From Ciona savignyi (lineage: Eukaryota; Chordata; Ascidiacea; Phlebobranchia; Cionidae): DNA of 64,000 bases. The notes under the pieces were generated by a model. It saw only the letters and a list, made by a program, of their open reading frames with translations. It was not told the origin of the DNA and did no database searches. The stretch spans positions 2,093,024 through 2,157,023 of the forward strand of contig CH003232.1 of assembly GCA_000149265.1 (NCBI GenBank). The letters are read 5' to 3'. Below, piece after piece: positions 13,112 to 24,500 of the stretch. The translations under genes were made by a program, and so were the position numbers. Every line of letters begins with the position of its first letter. Position 1 is the stretch's first letter.

Positions 13112-13408
13112 GGTCCGCCCGGTTGGTCTAGCGGTTAAGTGCGTCGCCTTTCAATCGAAAGGTTTCAGATGCGAAACTGATCGCTAGCTAGTCGGTTGTG
13201 TCCTTGGGCACTTTACGGACATTGCCTGAACCCAGCGGATTAATGGGTTCTACTAAATTAAAGGAACATGTCTATCATATACAACACTCTGCAATAGCTC
13301 CGGTAACCCGACGATGGGCGCGAGGTGATCTGACGATTGCCCGTGTGATAACCCCCTTGGTTTTCCCATTCACGGGAATAAAGATGAATATCCTATCCTA
13401 TCCCTATA
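13112..13408 (+). repeat. SINE family 1, private to the left arm
   Basis: Well preserved, with head GGTTGGTCTAGCGGTTAAGT and ATCCTATCCTATCC tail. The other arm has an uninterrupted empty site at about 18,005-18,020, so this copy arrived after the duplication. Confidence 0.85.
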
Positions 13409-13734
13409 TTGCAAGACATTATTAAACCCACAAGAAGTTTAAATTAATTCAACCAGCAGTTTTTATATGGCATTTAAACAATATAAGTAAACTACCTTAG
13501 GCTGGAGCTTACGACACGTCCGATTCTATTGGGTTTCTAAGCGTTTACGTATATGCTATAAATTCCCTTTTGTAAATGTGTGTTTACTGCCATTTTGTAC
13601 TGCACTATTTCATAATGTGTGTATTTTCATGTTCTGTCAATACCACTGCGAAGTTTTTAACTAAAGATAATACAGCTACAAAAAGAATAAAGATGTTTCT
13701 TTTGCTTCTCCTAGTTGTTTTGTTGGCAATAATC

Positions 13735-13912
13735 CCGATGAACGAATTTTATGTCAAAGTTTGGAGGGTTTGGGGTTGAGTTGCAGTTCTAAGCTATAAT
13801 TTTAAACTGTGAAGTCATCTAAGACACCTTGAAATAGAATTTTGAGTGACAGTGTTTATGTTAGGTTACTTTGCATTGGAGGGAAATGCAGAATAATTGG
13901 TTGAACGCCTCC
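13735..13912 (+). repeat. Diverged 3' piece of the 460-bp terminal direct repeat
   Basis: Resembles the last about 150 bases of the direct repeats at 21957/23230, ending TTGGTTGAACGCCTCC. It lies in the spacer between the duplication arms. Confidence 0.6.
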
Positions 13913-15471
13913 TCAACCTAGACTTTATAATTTAATTGATAATGGACGTAGACCTACTTTAATGGCATTTGTTTTACTTTTCCTATTTTGTATTCATAAA
14001 ATTTAAGGTTATATTTTTACATTTATAAGCAAGTCAATGAAAAATGTATAAAACTGAGAACTTTACTAATTTCCTTCCCGGTAATCTTTTGACCATTGCG
14101 TTTTAGCAGGTTTGTATGTAATCGCAACATCTAAAGCTTGAATTTCAATTTTAATTGAAATAGTTGCCTGTTTAGTACTTTCCCAGTCCTGTTTGGTCAA
14201 ATGTAAAATTTCATGCTGTAAGTCCCGATAAGAAAGTGTGTGAATGTTAAACTCATGTACGCGTATATCACGTTTTTTCGAACCAGCAAGCGTTTATGTT
14301 TAACCAACCAGTCACACTTTACTGATTTTTATTACCTGGATTAGTTTCGTACCCATGATGGGCTGGTTGCTAAGACCGTTTGTTTAAACAGAGCAGTATA
14401 TGAATCGGACGCATTAAGAATCTGCCAACACGATCGTACGATTTTTAATTACATGGCCGGGAAATATGATCAAAGAATTCAGAGGAAGCATTAGCGCACA
14501 CATTTAATTATGTTTTGCTTTAATTTTTTGTTCTTCTAAACGTTTGACGTTATTTATGCAAACAACAAGTCTAAAGAAATTGCCCGAACTAAAATGAAAA
14601 ACCAAAAAATAAATACAACCCTAATTGTTAAAGGGGAACTGAATATCGATTTTAAGAATAGCTTAATAAATGGAAAAAAATACGCTGATTTCAAAAATCG
14701 AATCAGTTTCTTCCAATATTATTTTGTTAAAGAGTTATGAGCAAATATGCATTTTATTTTATGTTAGGGGATTTCCCGTATTTCGTCATTGACGTTGTTG
14801 AGATTTCGTGCCTATATGCATTGTATACAATCATGTGCCAGTTTAGAGGTGAATTAGTAACAAAAGCGCCTGCAGGAGCGTTGTATTTTCGTTTTTTTAT
14901 AAAGATTTAGCATAACACTTGTCATATAGCCTTACTGAACCAATGTACATGGTGACAGCTTACTTTAAGCGCGGTCATTAAGGCCTGCACGGTCCTGGAC
15001 CTAAGCTGAATGCTGAGGTATACAGGTCTCGTATTTAAATAACTTTAGAATAATAAGTCTTAGCAATATATATCATAAATCATAAAAGTGAAGACAGAAC
15101 AAGAAAACTAGAACAGGAGGCAGTAAACTGTAACTGCCAGCGATTTATAGAAATAAACCAGCCATCAATCAAAGATCAGACTATGCGGTGGGAACAGCAT
15201 ATTTCTTTCATGATTGTTGTTTTTCAATATATAGCCATAATCTGCAACGTAGACTAGCAATGTTATTATCAACCCCTAGGCTACAAATTAAGAGTGTGAT
15301 AGATTTTGTATACATATGCATAGAAGTTTTAACAAATTTCTTTTGTTTTCTTCATTTCTAGAGTAAATTAAGTTATTGTTGTAACACTAAAATGGATGAC
15401 AGTTTTCAGCATTCTGGCATGAATAAAATAAGTTTTATTGTACGTACAATAAAACAACACAAATTCAGTGA

Positions 15472-15753
15472 TATGCGTTTGAACCAAGGAAAACGTCTGA
15501 AAGTATCTTTGAAGATGCAAGCCCCACAGAAGAAAATGTTTATTTAGAAACATTACCTATTGACATGACTTGGTGCCGTTGCAAAAACTGTATTCTTATG
15601 GACACACCGCAAGAATGTTTATGCTGCATGAATGTACATGCATTTGTGCACAAAATAACGCCAGACTGGACTTGCATTACTAAAAGCCCTTATTTTTCAA
15701 TTATCTGCTTGAATAAAGAAGTTCTTGAAGTTGCACTTGATGTACTAGGTTGA
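15472..15753 (+). CDS. P2X7-type ballast (zinc-binding Cys cluster) domain ORF inside the transposon
   Basis: Open from 15,472, with the first ATG at 15,565 and stop at 15,751-15,753. Numbered from that ATG, residues 3-9 read WCRCKNC. Next come a Met-Asp-Thr-Pro stretch, ECLCC at 17-21, a CIT at 37-39 and VCL-like ICLNKEVLEVAL at 47-58. This arrangement matches the C-terminal cytoplasmic ballast of vertebrate P2X7 receptors, where cysteines bind zinc. Related domains occur without a channel in invertebrates. An acidic, in-frame stretch precedes the ATG (15,472-15,564). It overlaps the convergent THAP ORF by 64 bases. No channel-forming P2X part is nearby. Its function in the element is unknown; protein or nucleic-acid binding is a guess. 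Confidence 0.75.
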   Translation, partial: YAFEPRKTSESIFEDASPTEENVYLETLPIDMTWCRCKNCILMDTPQECLCCMNVHAFVHKITPDWTCITKSPYFSIICLNKEVLEVALDVLG

Positions 15754-16073
15754 TCACTATGTTTAAAATCATAATCAGAAAAATTAAAAATTGTTGGAAC
15801 TGTATTTTTCATCAAGCGGTTTGTTTTCATCATCTTGGCCACTCCATTGGAGTCAAATACAATTTTACTATGATAATCCTTGTCACAAATATGTGCACTA
15901 CACACTGCGGTTCTTTTTCTAGGTAGTTTAGAACGCTTGCATTGTTGTATCCATTGCTTCATCCGTTTTTTGTCGTTGTGAGGAAATCGATGAAAGGGCA
16001 CAGGTGGATTGGAATTTCGTGTGCTGTAATAGGAATTTGTACATCCCGGAGCAAAACAATATGCTCCAATCAC
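15690..16073 (-). CDS. THAP-domain protein of the Kolobok-like element
   Basis: A 127-residue ORF. The N-terminal THAP zinc finger (C2CH, DNA-binding) is complete: Cys6 and Cys11, PFHRFP at 26-31, Trp41, Cys58 and His61 (CSAH), and TVPTIF at 91-96, which is the AVPTIF-type motif that closes the fold. After the domain comes a Ser/Thr-rich tail of about 30 residues with no catalytic domain. In transposons this finger recognises the element's ends, so a role in binding the terminal repeats is likely (inference). The ORF ends in the region that encodes the ballast protein on the other strand. It could be the first exon of a longer spliced product, but no downstream exon was recognised. Confidence 0.85.
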   Translation of the reverse strand: MIGAYCFAPGCTNSYYSTRNSNPPVPFHRFPHNDKKRMKQWIQQCKRSKLPRKRTAVCSAHICDKDYHSKIVFDSNGVAKMMKTNRLMKNTVPTIFNFSDYDFKHSDQPSTSSATSRTSLFKQIIEK

Positions 16074-16983
16074 TCTTCCTTTCTTCTCAGTGGCTTAACT
16101 TTAGGCATTTTACAATATCTAATGAAAAGAACTAAATTGGCAAAGTGGTATATTCTTATTAACTTATTTGGGTAGTTAAATAGAGATCTATTATATATAT
16201 TCTTCACTTACGTATCTGAGTGCTTGCTGTGTACTTATTGTCGGACTACACATCGGCTACTGTGGATTAACTGGTTTATGCAATAAGTGGTATTCTCAAC
16301 GAGTAGGCTAATGCTCAGTTTCAATAACAGCAGACATTAAATGCACCACATACACAACAGCAAAACATTATACAAACAGCCAAGGTAAACCATGAAAGAA
16401 ATAGGCTTTTTACACCGCATAGTCTAGCCTTTGCTTGATGGCTGGTTTATTTCTATAAATTGCTGGCAGTTACAGTTTAATGCATTCTGTTCTATATTTT
16501 TTGTTCTGTTTTCACTTTTATGATTTATGATATAAATTGCTAAGACTTATTATTCTAAAGTCATTTAAATACGAGACCTGTATACCTCAGCATTCAGCTT
16601 AGGTCCAGGAACGTGCAGGCCTTAATGACCGCGCTTAAAGTAAGCTGTCACCATGTACATTGGTTCAGTAAGGCTATATGACAAGTGTTATGCTAAGTCT
16701 TCATAACAAAACGAAAATACAACGCCCCTGCAGGCGCTTCTGTTACTAATTCACCTCTAAACTGGCACATAATTGTATACAATGCATATAGGCAAGAAAT
16801 CTCAACAACGTCAATGACGTAATACGGGAAATCCCCTAACATAAAATGAAATGCATATTTGCTCATAACTCTTTAACAAAAAATTATTGGAAGAAACTGA
16901 TTTGATTTTTGAAATCAGCGTATTTTTTTCCATTTATTAAGATATTCTTAAAATTGACTTCAGTTCCCCTTTAAGCATTTAGA

Positions 16984-17170
16984 GTAATCCAGGGTTCGAA
17001 TTAAGGGATCGCAAATCATTAAAAGTTCGCGAATTATAAAATTTAAAAAAATTGCGAAAATATAAATTATTCGCGCACTAAATATAAATATAAATTATTT
17101 GCGCGAAAATATAAATTATTCGCGCGCAAGTAATCGCATTATTTAGTTAAAATAACAAAACTATTTAGCT
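16984..17170. repeat. Repeat sharing the GGTTCGAATTAA start with the nested element at ~2834
   Basis: Begins CAGGGTTCGAATTAAGGGATCGC directly beside the transposon's right border. It contains three near-copies of a 20-base unit built on AAATATAAATTATTCGCGC. Boundaries are uncertain. Confidence 0.45.
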
Positions 17171-18256
17171 TGTCAAATCATCTATATTTGCCACCTTTAC
17201 CAAACGAGTTTGATTTGTTACGTTGCAAAATGGAACGAAAGTCCACTCTTGGGTGAGCAAAGCAACTGCATTATGTGAGATATGTCGTAAAACCAAATAT
17301 ACATCCGATATTCCGCTGGTGTCTTATTGCTAAAAGAAGATGACGACGGTATGGCTAACTTAACTAACCAACAGTAGTTATAGGCATTGATTAAGTAAAT
17401 TTCTTACTCAATAAATGTCGTTTAAGTACATTTAACCATTAATGTTATATCCCCAAATAATATCTGTCTAAATATCATATAACTAAGTATTGATTTTACA
17501 AATTTTAAAACTTAAATAAAACTGATTTTAAAGATACCAAGTTAAGAAATATAACGAGAATGAAGTAAAATGTTTTATTTCATATTACTTAAATTCAAAT
17601 CCACACGAATCCGAAAATCAGGTAGACCTACAATGCTTGGATAACTATACAATCTCAATTCCAAAAATTCAGCAAAATTAGTAAGGATGGTTGGGAATTA
17701 TTATAAATTTCCATGTCTTCTTTATTCCGGATTTTTGTAGCTGAATTGTTTTTAACTAAACTTTGCAGTGGTTTTGACAAAACATGACTATATACACATT
17801 ATGGAAAAAATGCAGTTTAAAATGGCAGTATATACACATTTACAGACGCGAATTTATAGCATATATACGTAAATGTTTAGAAACTCTATAGATTCGGACG
17901 TGTCGTTGGCTCCAGCATAAAAGGTATACTAGGTAGATTGTTTCAATACCATATTAAAACAACTAATCAAAATAACTTAAACTTCATGTGGGTTTGATGA
18001 TGGTTTTGCAAAGTAATATCGTTGATTTAAACATGATCCATATACGCTTACTTAGGTAGGTGTTGTTTGATGTTTATCTATACTGAGTGTACGATTGGAA
18101 GCCAATGTATGATGAACACACCAAAGTTATTGTTGTTCATGCAGGATTATTAAAAGGTATGAGTATAAATCGTAAACAACGTCCTGTACAAGGCTTCATG
18201 TTGATTTCAGAGTACGTTATCTTCCATCAAGTTTTTGGTCTGTGGTGGGAATGTCA

Positions 18257-18536
18257 TTAGGATTGGATAGTATATTCATGTTTATCCCGTTAATGGGAAA
18301 TCGCAAAGTGGTTAACACACGGAGGATCGTCAGATCACCTCGCGTCCACCGTCGGGTTACCGGAGCTATTGCAACGTGTTGTGTATGATTGAGGTAATTT
18401 GGTAGAACTCATCATTTCACTGGGTTCAGGCAATTAAGTTCCTTGCCCAAAGACACCACGGACTAATAAGCGACCAGTTTCGTACCTGCAGCTTTGAGGC
18501 TGAAGGGCGACGCACTAACCAATCAAACTAACCTTT
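18257..18536 (-). repeat. SINE family 1 downstream of MS4A copy C
   Basis: Partner of the copy at 12,561-12,843 in the other arm. Confidence 0.8.
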
Positions 18537-18538
18537 CA

Positions 18539-21500
18539 TTATAAAAACATTCGCTCGTTACATATTATCGACTGATATGTCTGTACCTCGGAATAGGACG
18601 GTGGATCTGCAGATGACGTTATTTCAGGTGGTGACGTAGTTGGAGGTGACGTCACGCTTGGAGGTGCCGTCATACCAGATGATGTCATGTAAGTTTGTGG
18701 TGTAACGTTGCCTGCAACAGGCTGGTTCATCTAAAAAAGTTGCGTTACATCAAGTGTTAATTATAAATTAGTTTTATTAATCAATTATTGTAGACAGTTA
18801 GATGAATAAGTTATGTTAAATGAGCGGAATGTCCGTTGCATTTTCCTTGGGGGTAGATTGGATATGTTCAACTAATCATTACCTGCATGTTGGTTGGTTG
18901 GCCAGCATAGATTGGTGTCTGGTAGGTTTGGTAGGGAACTACTCCTGGCGTTGGATATGTAACGGTCATTGGCATTCCTGTAAAATCAAAGTAGGCTACG
19001 TTAAATAGAAGAACGATTCCTTTCCGGAGAAAGACAGCGCGGTTAGCCAATCATTCTATATAATATAAGGCATTGTTATTTTCCCAAGTATTAATTTCGT
19101 TGCTATTTCTATTGTTCAATGTCATTTTACAGCACCATGAGTTGAACATAACTTAATTTTTCTTTATGTTATTTCAAAAATCGTCGTTGTATAAATTAGG
19201 CTTTCTGTTTTAGTAGAAACCTTTAATCAAATGGAGATCACGCATTGTCCGCTTAATGCCTTCCCCCAAGTTTACAAACGACAGGCTAGTAACCAATTTT
19301 AAAATTTCTAAAACGGTATGCATAAAACTAAGATGCTTTTAAAATGTTTTAAAATTGTTTCAAATCAGAGTAGTTACCTCCGGCAGTGCTTGTAACTTGC
19401 ATTTGCTGGTTTGTTGGCTGCTGGTAGGTGGCTATGAACTGCACCGTATTATGAGTCTGTAATGATAAGTTATTAGGATGGTGTGTTTTCGGGTTTGATT
19501 TCGTTTGTTTGCATAAGCCACGGGCAACACTTAATGGAAAGAGGGGAAATTGCCCACTAAATCTATGTAAACGAATTCTAAACACACCTCAAACACTAAA
19601 CACTCCATATCTTATTCACAAAAGTAACTAACTTTAACTTCAGAAACTACATTAACTCGAACGTCACAATCTTCATTTAAGTAAGCAGTTTTCCCATTTT
19701 CCTTATTTATCCTTTCCTACCAACATGATATACTTCAATATACGATGATGTAAGCCAACACTTACAGTACGGTAACTTCCATATTAGTAGAGGGATAGTT
19801 TAATAAAAAAAAGACTCATTATCAAAATTTCCATACACCACTTGTGATAAAATGTCGCCAAACTATTATTTAAAGAGACACGTTGTTCGTTACTTTACTT
19901 TAAGAAGCTATTACGCTTTATCCTTCACATTATATACACAGAGAAACGATTTACGGTGCATTTATAACGTTAAAAACGGTAAGAAAATTTCGAAGGTAGT
20001 TTCAAATATTTTTTCTACTATGGTGATAACAGCTTACCGATCTTGTGAGGCTTTTGTACTTGCAGCAAAACACCGAATGGGTGATAGCAATGACAAGTTC
20101 GGCAAATGCAAAGAAAGCCATGAAACCATGAAGAGTCGCCAATCCTGTGCCGCCTGTTTTATTCTGAAGAAAAAAACGGCTGTGGTTTTATCAAAAAATT
20201 CGAGAATCAATTATCAACGTACAGAACTGTTAAAACTCGGCCAGTGTGTGCACTATTCAGCTAAAATTCAGCTTTGTGTCTTCTACGATATATATATAAA
20301 TCTCCTTAATTCATTTGAACATATAAATGAAGTTTACTTACAGTATAATAACTAGGTGTGTAGCATCCCACATACTTCGATGGGATATACACCGACTTAA
20401 TATATTGATCTCCTCTATATGGGCTACTGCAAGTCGGTACGTAGACGCTTGGATTATAATACGAATCCTGGTAATACGGGCTGCAGTATGAACTCTGGTA
20501 ACTGTATTCGTATGCCAAGTCTGGAACGATAGCGGCACCAATGGACTCAATCGCAAGCATCACGACTGCAAATATTGCAGCCAAAATCGACATCACCATT
20601 CCAGCAATAATCTAAAAGCAAAGAATATTATATTTGCAAGGTTCGTTATTAGAGATATCTGCACAATACATTGCGGTTAAATACAAGAATATATGCTGTG
20701 TATGTTGTGGTTGCAGAACAAGAAAAAACACACATGTTATCTTATCATACACAGCACACTGCAATAGCGCCGGTATAACCCGAAAACCCCTTCTGTTTTC
20801 CCATTCAAAGAAATAATTATAAAATTCCCAATCACTCACATCATACACTATACACAACGCACTGCTAAATCCGGTAACCCACCGTGGGCGCGAGGTGATT
20901 TTACGATTAATCTTGTGATAACCCCTTTAATTTGGTACGGTCGGGTGGCTAAATGGTTATCGCGATCGAATAATTAGCGCTACCGATACATGCCTACTTA
21001 TACAAAGCCCATTCGGTGTTCAAAACTTGACTCGGTAAAAAAATCTTACGTTTTTCCATTCAAAGAGATAAATATAAAATTCCTAATCTCTCACTTTGCA
21101 ATTGTTCGGTTCCTCGGACGATACGGTTGCCAAGATCCCCGCCACCAAGAACTGTAAATATCAAAAGTTCAACATTTCATTTTGTAAATATTTTTAAACG
21201 AAAACTTTGTACTCCATTCACAATGTTAGTTTTATCAAAATTTCAAGCTGATTTAGGTAGAAATGGTAATTGATGTTAGCTTTTCGTGTATTCTACGTAG
21301 CCTCAATATACCGCTATCCCAGCATACCCCTAGGATGGGACTATACGTGGGGAGTTAAACACTTGTCAGATTACCTTGTATTTACAGTCGGAATTATCTA
21401 AACTATTATACATGTTGATATGAAGACATTGTTATAGATTTGCTTCAATCATTAAACCAAAGGTTTCAAATAAAGTCCGTTAATTATATTGCAAAACTTA

Positions 21501-24500
21501 ATTTCTTATATCTGACTGTCCAACACGTTAGGACGTTAAGCATTTCGGGGAAATAATTTTTTTAATGGTAATCAGGATAGGACATGCTTGTTTTAAGAGT
21601 TATCACATATGAATCGTGAGTTTGTATTACTTTTTAGAACATATATAACAGTTAAAATTATTTGTGGTTTAATCCCATAATGAAGAAGGAAACTTACAAA
21701 TATACCGCACCAGATTCCACAGGCAATAAAGGCAAACACGTCGTAATAAAACTCGGACATAGCAAACGCCAACACATAACTCCAAGTTATGATAGATAAC
21801 GTCCCGAGCAATATTTGGATTATCTGAAATATATTACCTTTAGCGTTTAATTAAGTCTTAACTAGTGTTATGCAAATATATAAGAACTGTATAGTAAAAC
21901 TCGTAATTGGGTGAATCAAAGAGTAAAGACAACCCGTACAGGACCACTAAACTATAGATGGCGTATAACCAATTAAGACCTCTATGAACGGCAGGATGTG
22001 ACGAGTGGTACCCTCCATGAGTCATTGTTTTTAAACTAGTGTTTTGCTGAGTAACAATGGTGGTGATTCCCCAATGTTTGTTTGGTTGAAAGCAGCATGT
22101 GCTAGGCTGCGCGCCGGTGTTCTCGTTTAGCTGTAAAGTTTTGTAATCGTGGAGCAGTGCTTTGTAAAATAAAGGTGTTGAATGTGCATCTGCTAGCTGT
22201 TTTGTTGGAAAAAAGTTGCCGATGTACGAAGGGGTATGGGCTCAAAATTTTTAAACAAAATTTTGTAGGGTTTTGAGTTTAGGTTGCAGATCCAAGCTTC
22301 AATTTTAAATTGTGAAAAAATCTAAGACTTCCTATGTCAGGATTTTGAGTGACAGTCGTTTTTGTGAGGTCAGTTTGCATTGGAGAGATAGGGAAAATAA
22401 TTAGTTGAACCCCTCCTAAATGAAAAACGGGCTATTTTGAATTTTTTGCCAAAATCTCCAAATTTATAGAAATTTGAGTGTGGATAAATGTTACTAGTCA
22501 ACTGTTTGTCTAAAATCTTACACTTAATTACTAATGCTAATTAGCAAAGTAATTAATTAGTCATTTTTCCTCATTTTTGGTTATTTTCACTCCGGTAGAG
22601 GGTCGTTCGGATATTTTTTCAAGAACCTAACTTCGAATGGCTTTTATAAATACCAGACAATCTTTCGATACAGACTGTTAATCCGATTTGTGATATAGGA
22701 CTGAAAAATGTACTCCTCTTGGTATCCACATGTGTACCTTTTTTTCATATTTTTCAATTTTTGGGCAGGTGTGAAGGCCTAGATGTGTTGTTGGACACTT
22801 ATGCATACAGAAGATATAACAGCTTACCAATCCTAACCATCCTTGATTGTCAAACATTGGTGAAAGAAGTGGAGGCGGACAAAATGTGGTCATATAGGCT
22901 CAAAGGTGACATTGGGTGTGTTTTTTTACTCAAAAACAACTATTTGTACCCTGGTTATGGACTTTAAACCTTTCAAATTACAGTGAAAAAATGTGCTGAA
23001 ACTTGTGGAACATCAAGCAGTGAATTTTAATGTTTACGAAGAGTTTCAGTCATCACCAGTGACACTGTCGCCAAATGAAATCTACAGAATGACCACCCTT
23101 CAGTCGAAGGCCTGTAATAGCCGAAGCAGTCAACCGAAACGGTTAAAATTTGGACCGGAGTCTCACAGAATGACCTCTACTAGTAAGTTCAAACAGTTTA
23201 AACCAAACTGGAACGGTCACCGTTTCCAAGATGGCGTATAACCAATTAAGACCTCTATGAACGGCAGGATGTGACGAGTGGTACCCTCCATGAGTCATTG
23301 TTTTTAAACTAGTGTTTTGCTGAGTAACAATGGTGGTGATTCCCCAATGTTTGTTTGGTTGAAAGCAGCATGTGCTAGGCTGCGCGCCGGTGTTCTCGTT
23401 TAGCTGTAAAGTTTTGTAATCGTGGAGCAGTGCTTTGTAAAATAAAGGTGTTGAATGTGCATCTGCTAGCTGTTTTGTTGGAAAAAAGTTGCCGATGTAC
23501 GAAGGGGTATGGGCTCAAAATTTTTAAACAAAATTTTGTAGGGTTTTGAGTTTAGGTTGCAGATCCAAGCTTCAATTTTAAATTGTGAAAAAATCTAAGA
23601 CTTCCTATGTCAGGATTTTGAGTGACAGTCGTTTTTGTGAGGTCAGCTTGCATTGGAGAGATAGGGAAAATAATTAGTTGAACGCCTCCTATAGAGCGTG
23701 AGTCACGAGATAAGGATAGGATAGGATATTCATGTTTATCCTCATGAATGGGAAAACCAAGGGGGTCATCACACGGGCAATCGTCACATCACCTCGCGGC
23801 CATCTTCGGGTTACCGGAACTTTTAAAGTATGTTGTATATGATAGACACGTTCCTTCAATTTAGTAGAACCCATTAATCCGCTGGATCAGGAAATGTTTG
23901 TAAATGCATATTGCCCAAGGACACAATCGACTAGCTAGCGACCAGTTTCGCACCTGCAATCTTTCGATTGAAAGGCGACGTACTTAACCGCTAGACCAAC
24001 CGGCCGGAAAATAATCGTACAAACAGTATACGTACAAACAATATTTAAACAGCCAATAATATTTGAACGAATATGTCTTTAGTAAAGAGTATATGTATTA
24101 AAAAGAAATTGGTCATAATAAGAAAATGATCTACAAGCCAAATTAACTTCGAGATTTCTACCACGATTATTTTCCAAATTTTATTTATTTTTATATTTCT
24201 TTTATGTAGGTCTCGCGGCCACTTCTAATGATACCGAAAGTTAATAATTAATTGGTTTTCAGACGTGTTTTAACGGATTTCGTTTTCCCGTTTTCCCGTT
24301 TTCCGAATTATTATCAAAGGTCCTGCTTTGTGTTTTCATCATGGAAACAAAAAATTAACTAAACCAAAACGACCAAGAACTTAGTTCTTTCTATTTTCAA
24401 AGTTAAAAAAATATAAAAATATGACTGATTCGAAATGTTATTTCAGTCTTTGGTCAAAACAGTTAGCGGACCTTCGCCGAACCCAATAAATTTGGATTGA

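Larger units (their letters stand above)
7650..13695 (+). repeat. Inverted duplication, left arm (contains MS4A copy B)
   Basis: Matches the reverse complement of about 17,715-25,870 across coding and noncoding sequence. Examples are the GAGAAACGATTTCTCT block at 7,720, ACTGGCGTTATAAGC at 8,348, the introns around 9,950, the SINE at 12,561 and CGACACGTCCGA near 13,513. Homology fades near 7,650 on the outside and near 13,695 on the inside. Arms differ in length because each carries private insertions. Confidence 0.85.
14628..16974. mobile_element. Kolobok-like DNA transposon with ~585-bp inverted ends and TTAA borders
   Basis: The left end reads TTAA then AGGGGAACTGAA, and the right end TTCAGTTCCCCT then TTAA. 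The arms 14,628 to about 15,210 and about 16,388 to 16,974 are inverted copies of each other, with scattered differences. The 1.2-kb core carries a THAP-domain ORF (minus) and a Cys-rich ballast-domain ORF (plus). TTAA target duplication, an RRGG-type terminus and THAP-containing proteins are known traits of the Kolobok superfamily, and piggyBac also uses TTAA. No full transposase of the usual several hundred residues fits, so this copy is probably nonautonomous or a two-gene derivative. It sits almost at the centre of the MS4A inverted duplication. Confidence 0.8.

Noticed and set aside
13112..13185. tRNA gene-like sequence
   Set aside because: It has A- and B-box-like motifs but is repeated many times, has poor stem pairing and is joined to a SINE body. 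It is a SINE head, not a functional tRNA gene.
19852..20355. 167-aa plus-strand ORF
   Set aside because: It is the antisense shadow of exon 5 of MS4A copy C and its flanking introns; the same antisense frame appears at 10840-11049 in copy B.
22719..23241. Two plus-strand ORFs of 82 aa inside the terminal-direct-repeat element
   Set aside because: Neither shows protease, reverse transcriptase, RNase H, integrase or zinc-knuckle motifs, and an overlapping antisense ORF exists, so coding status is unsupported.
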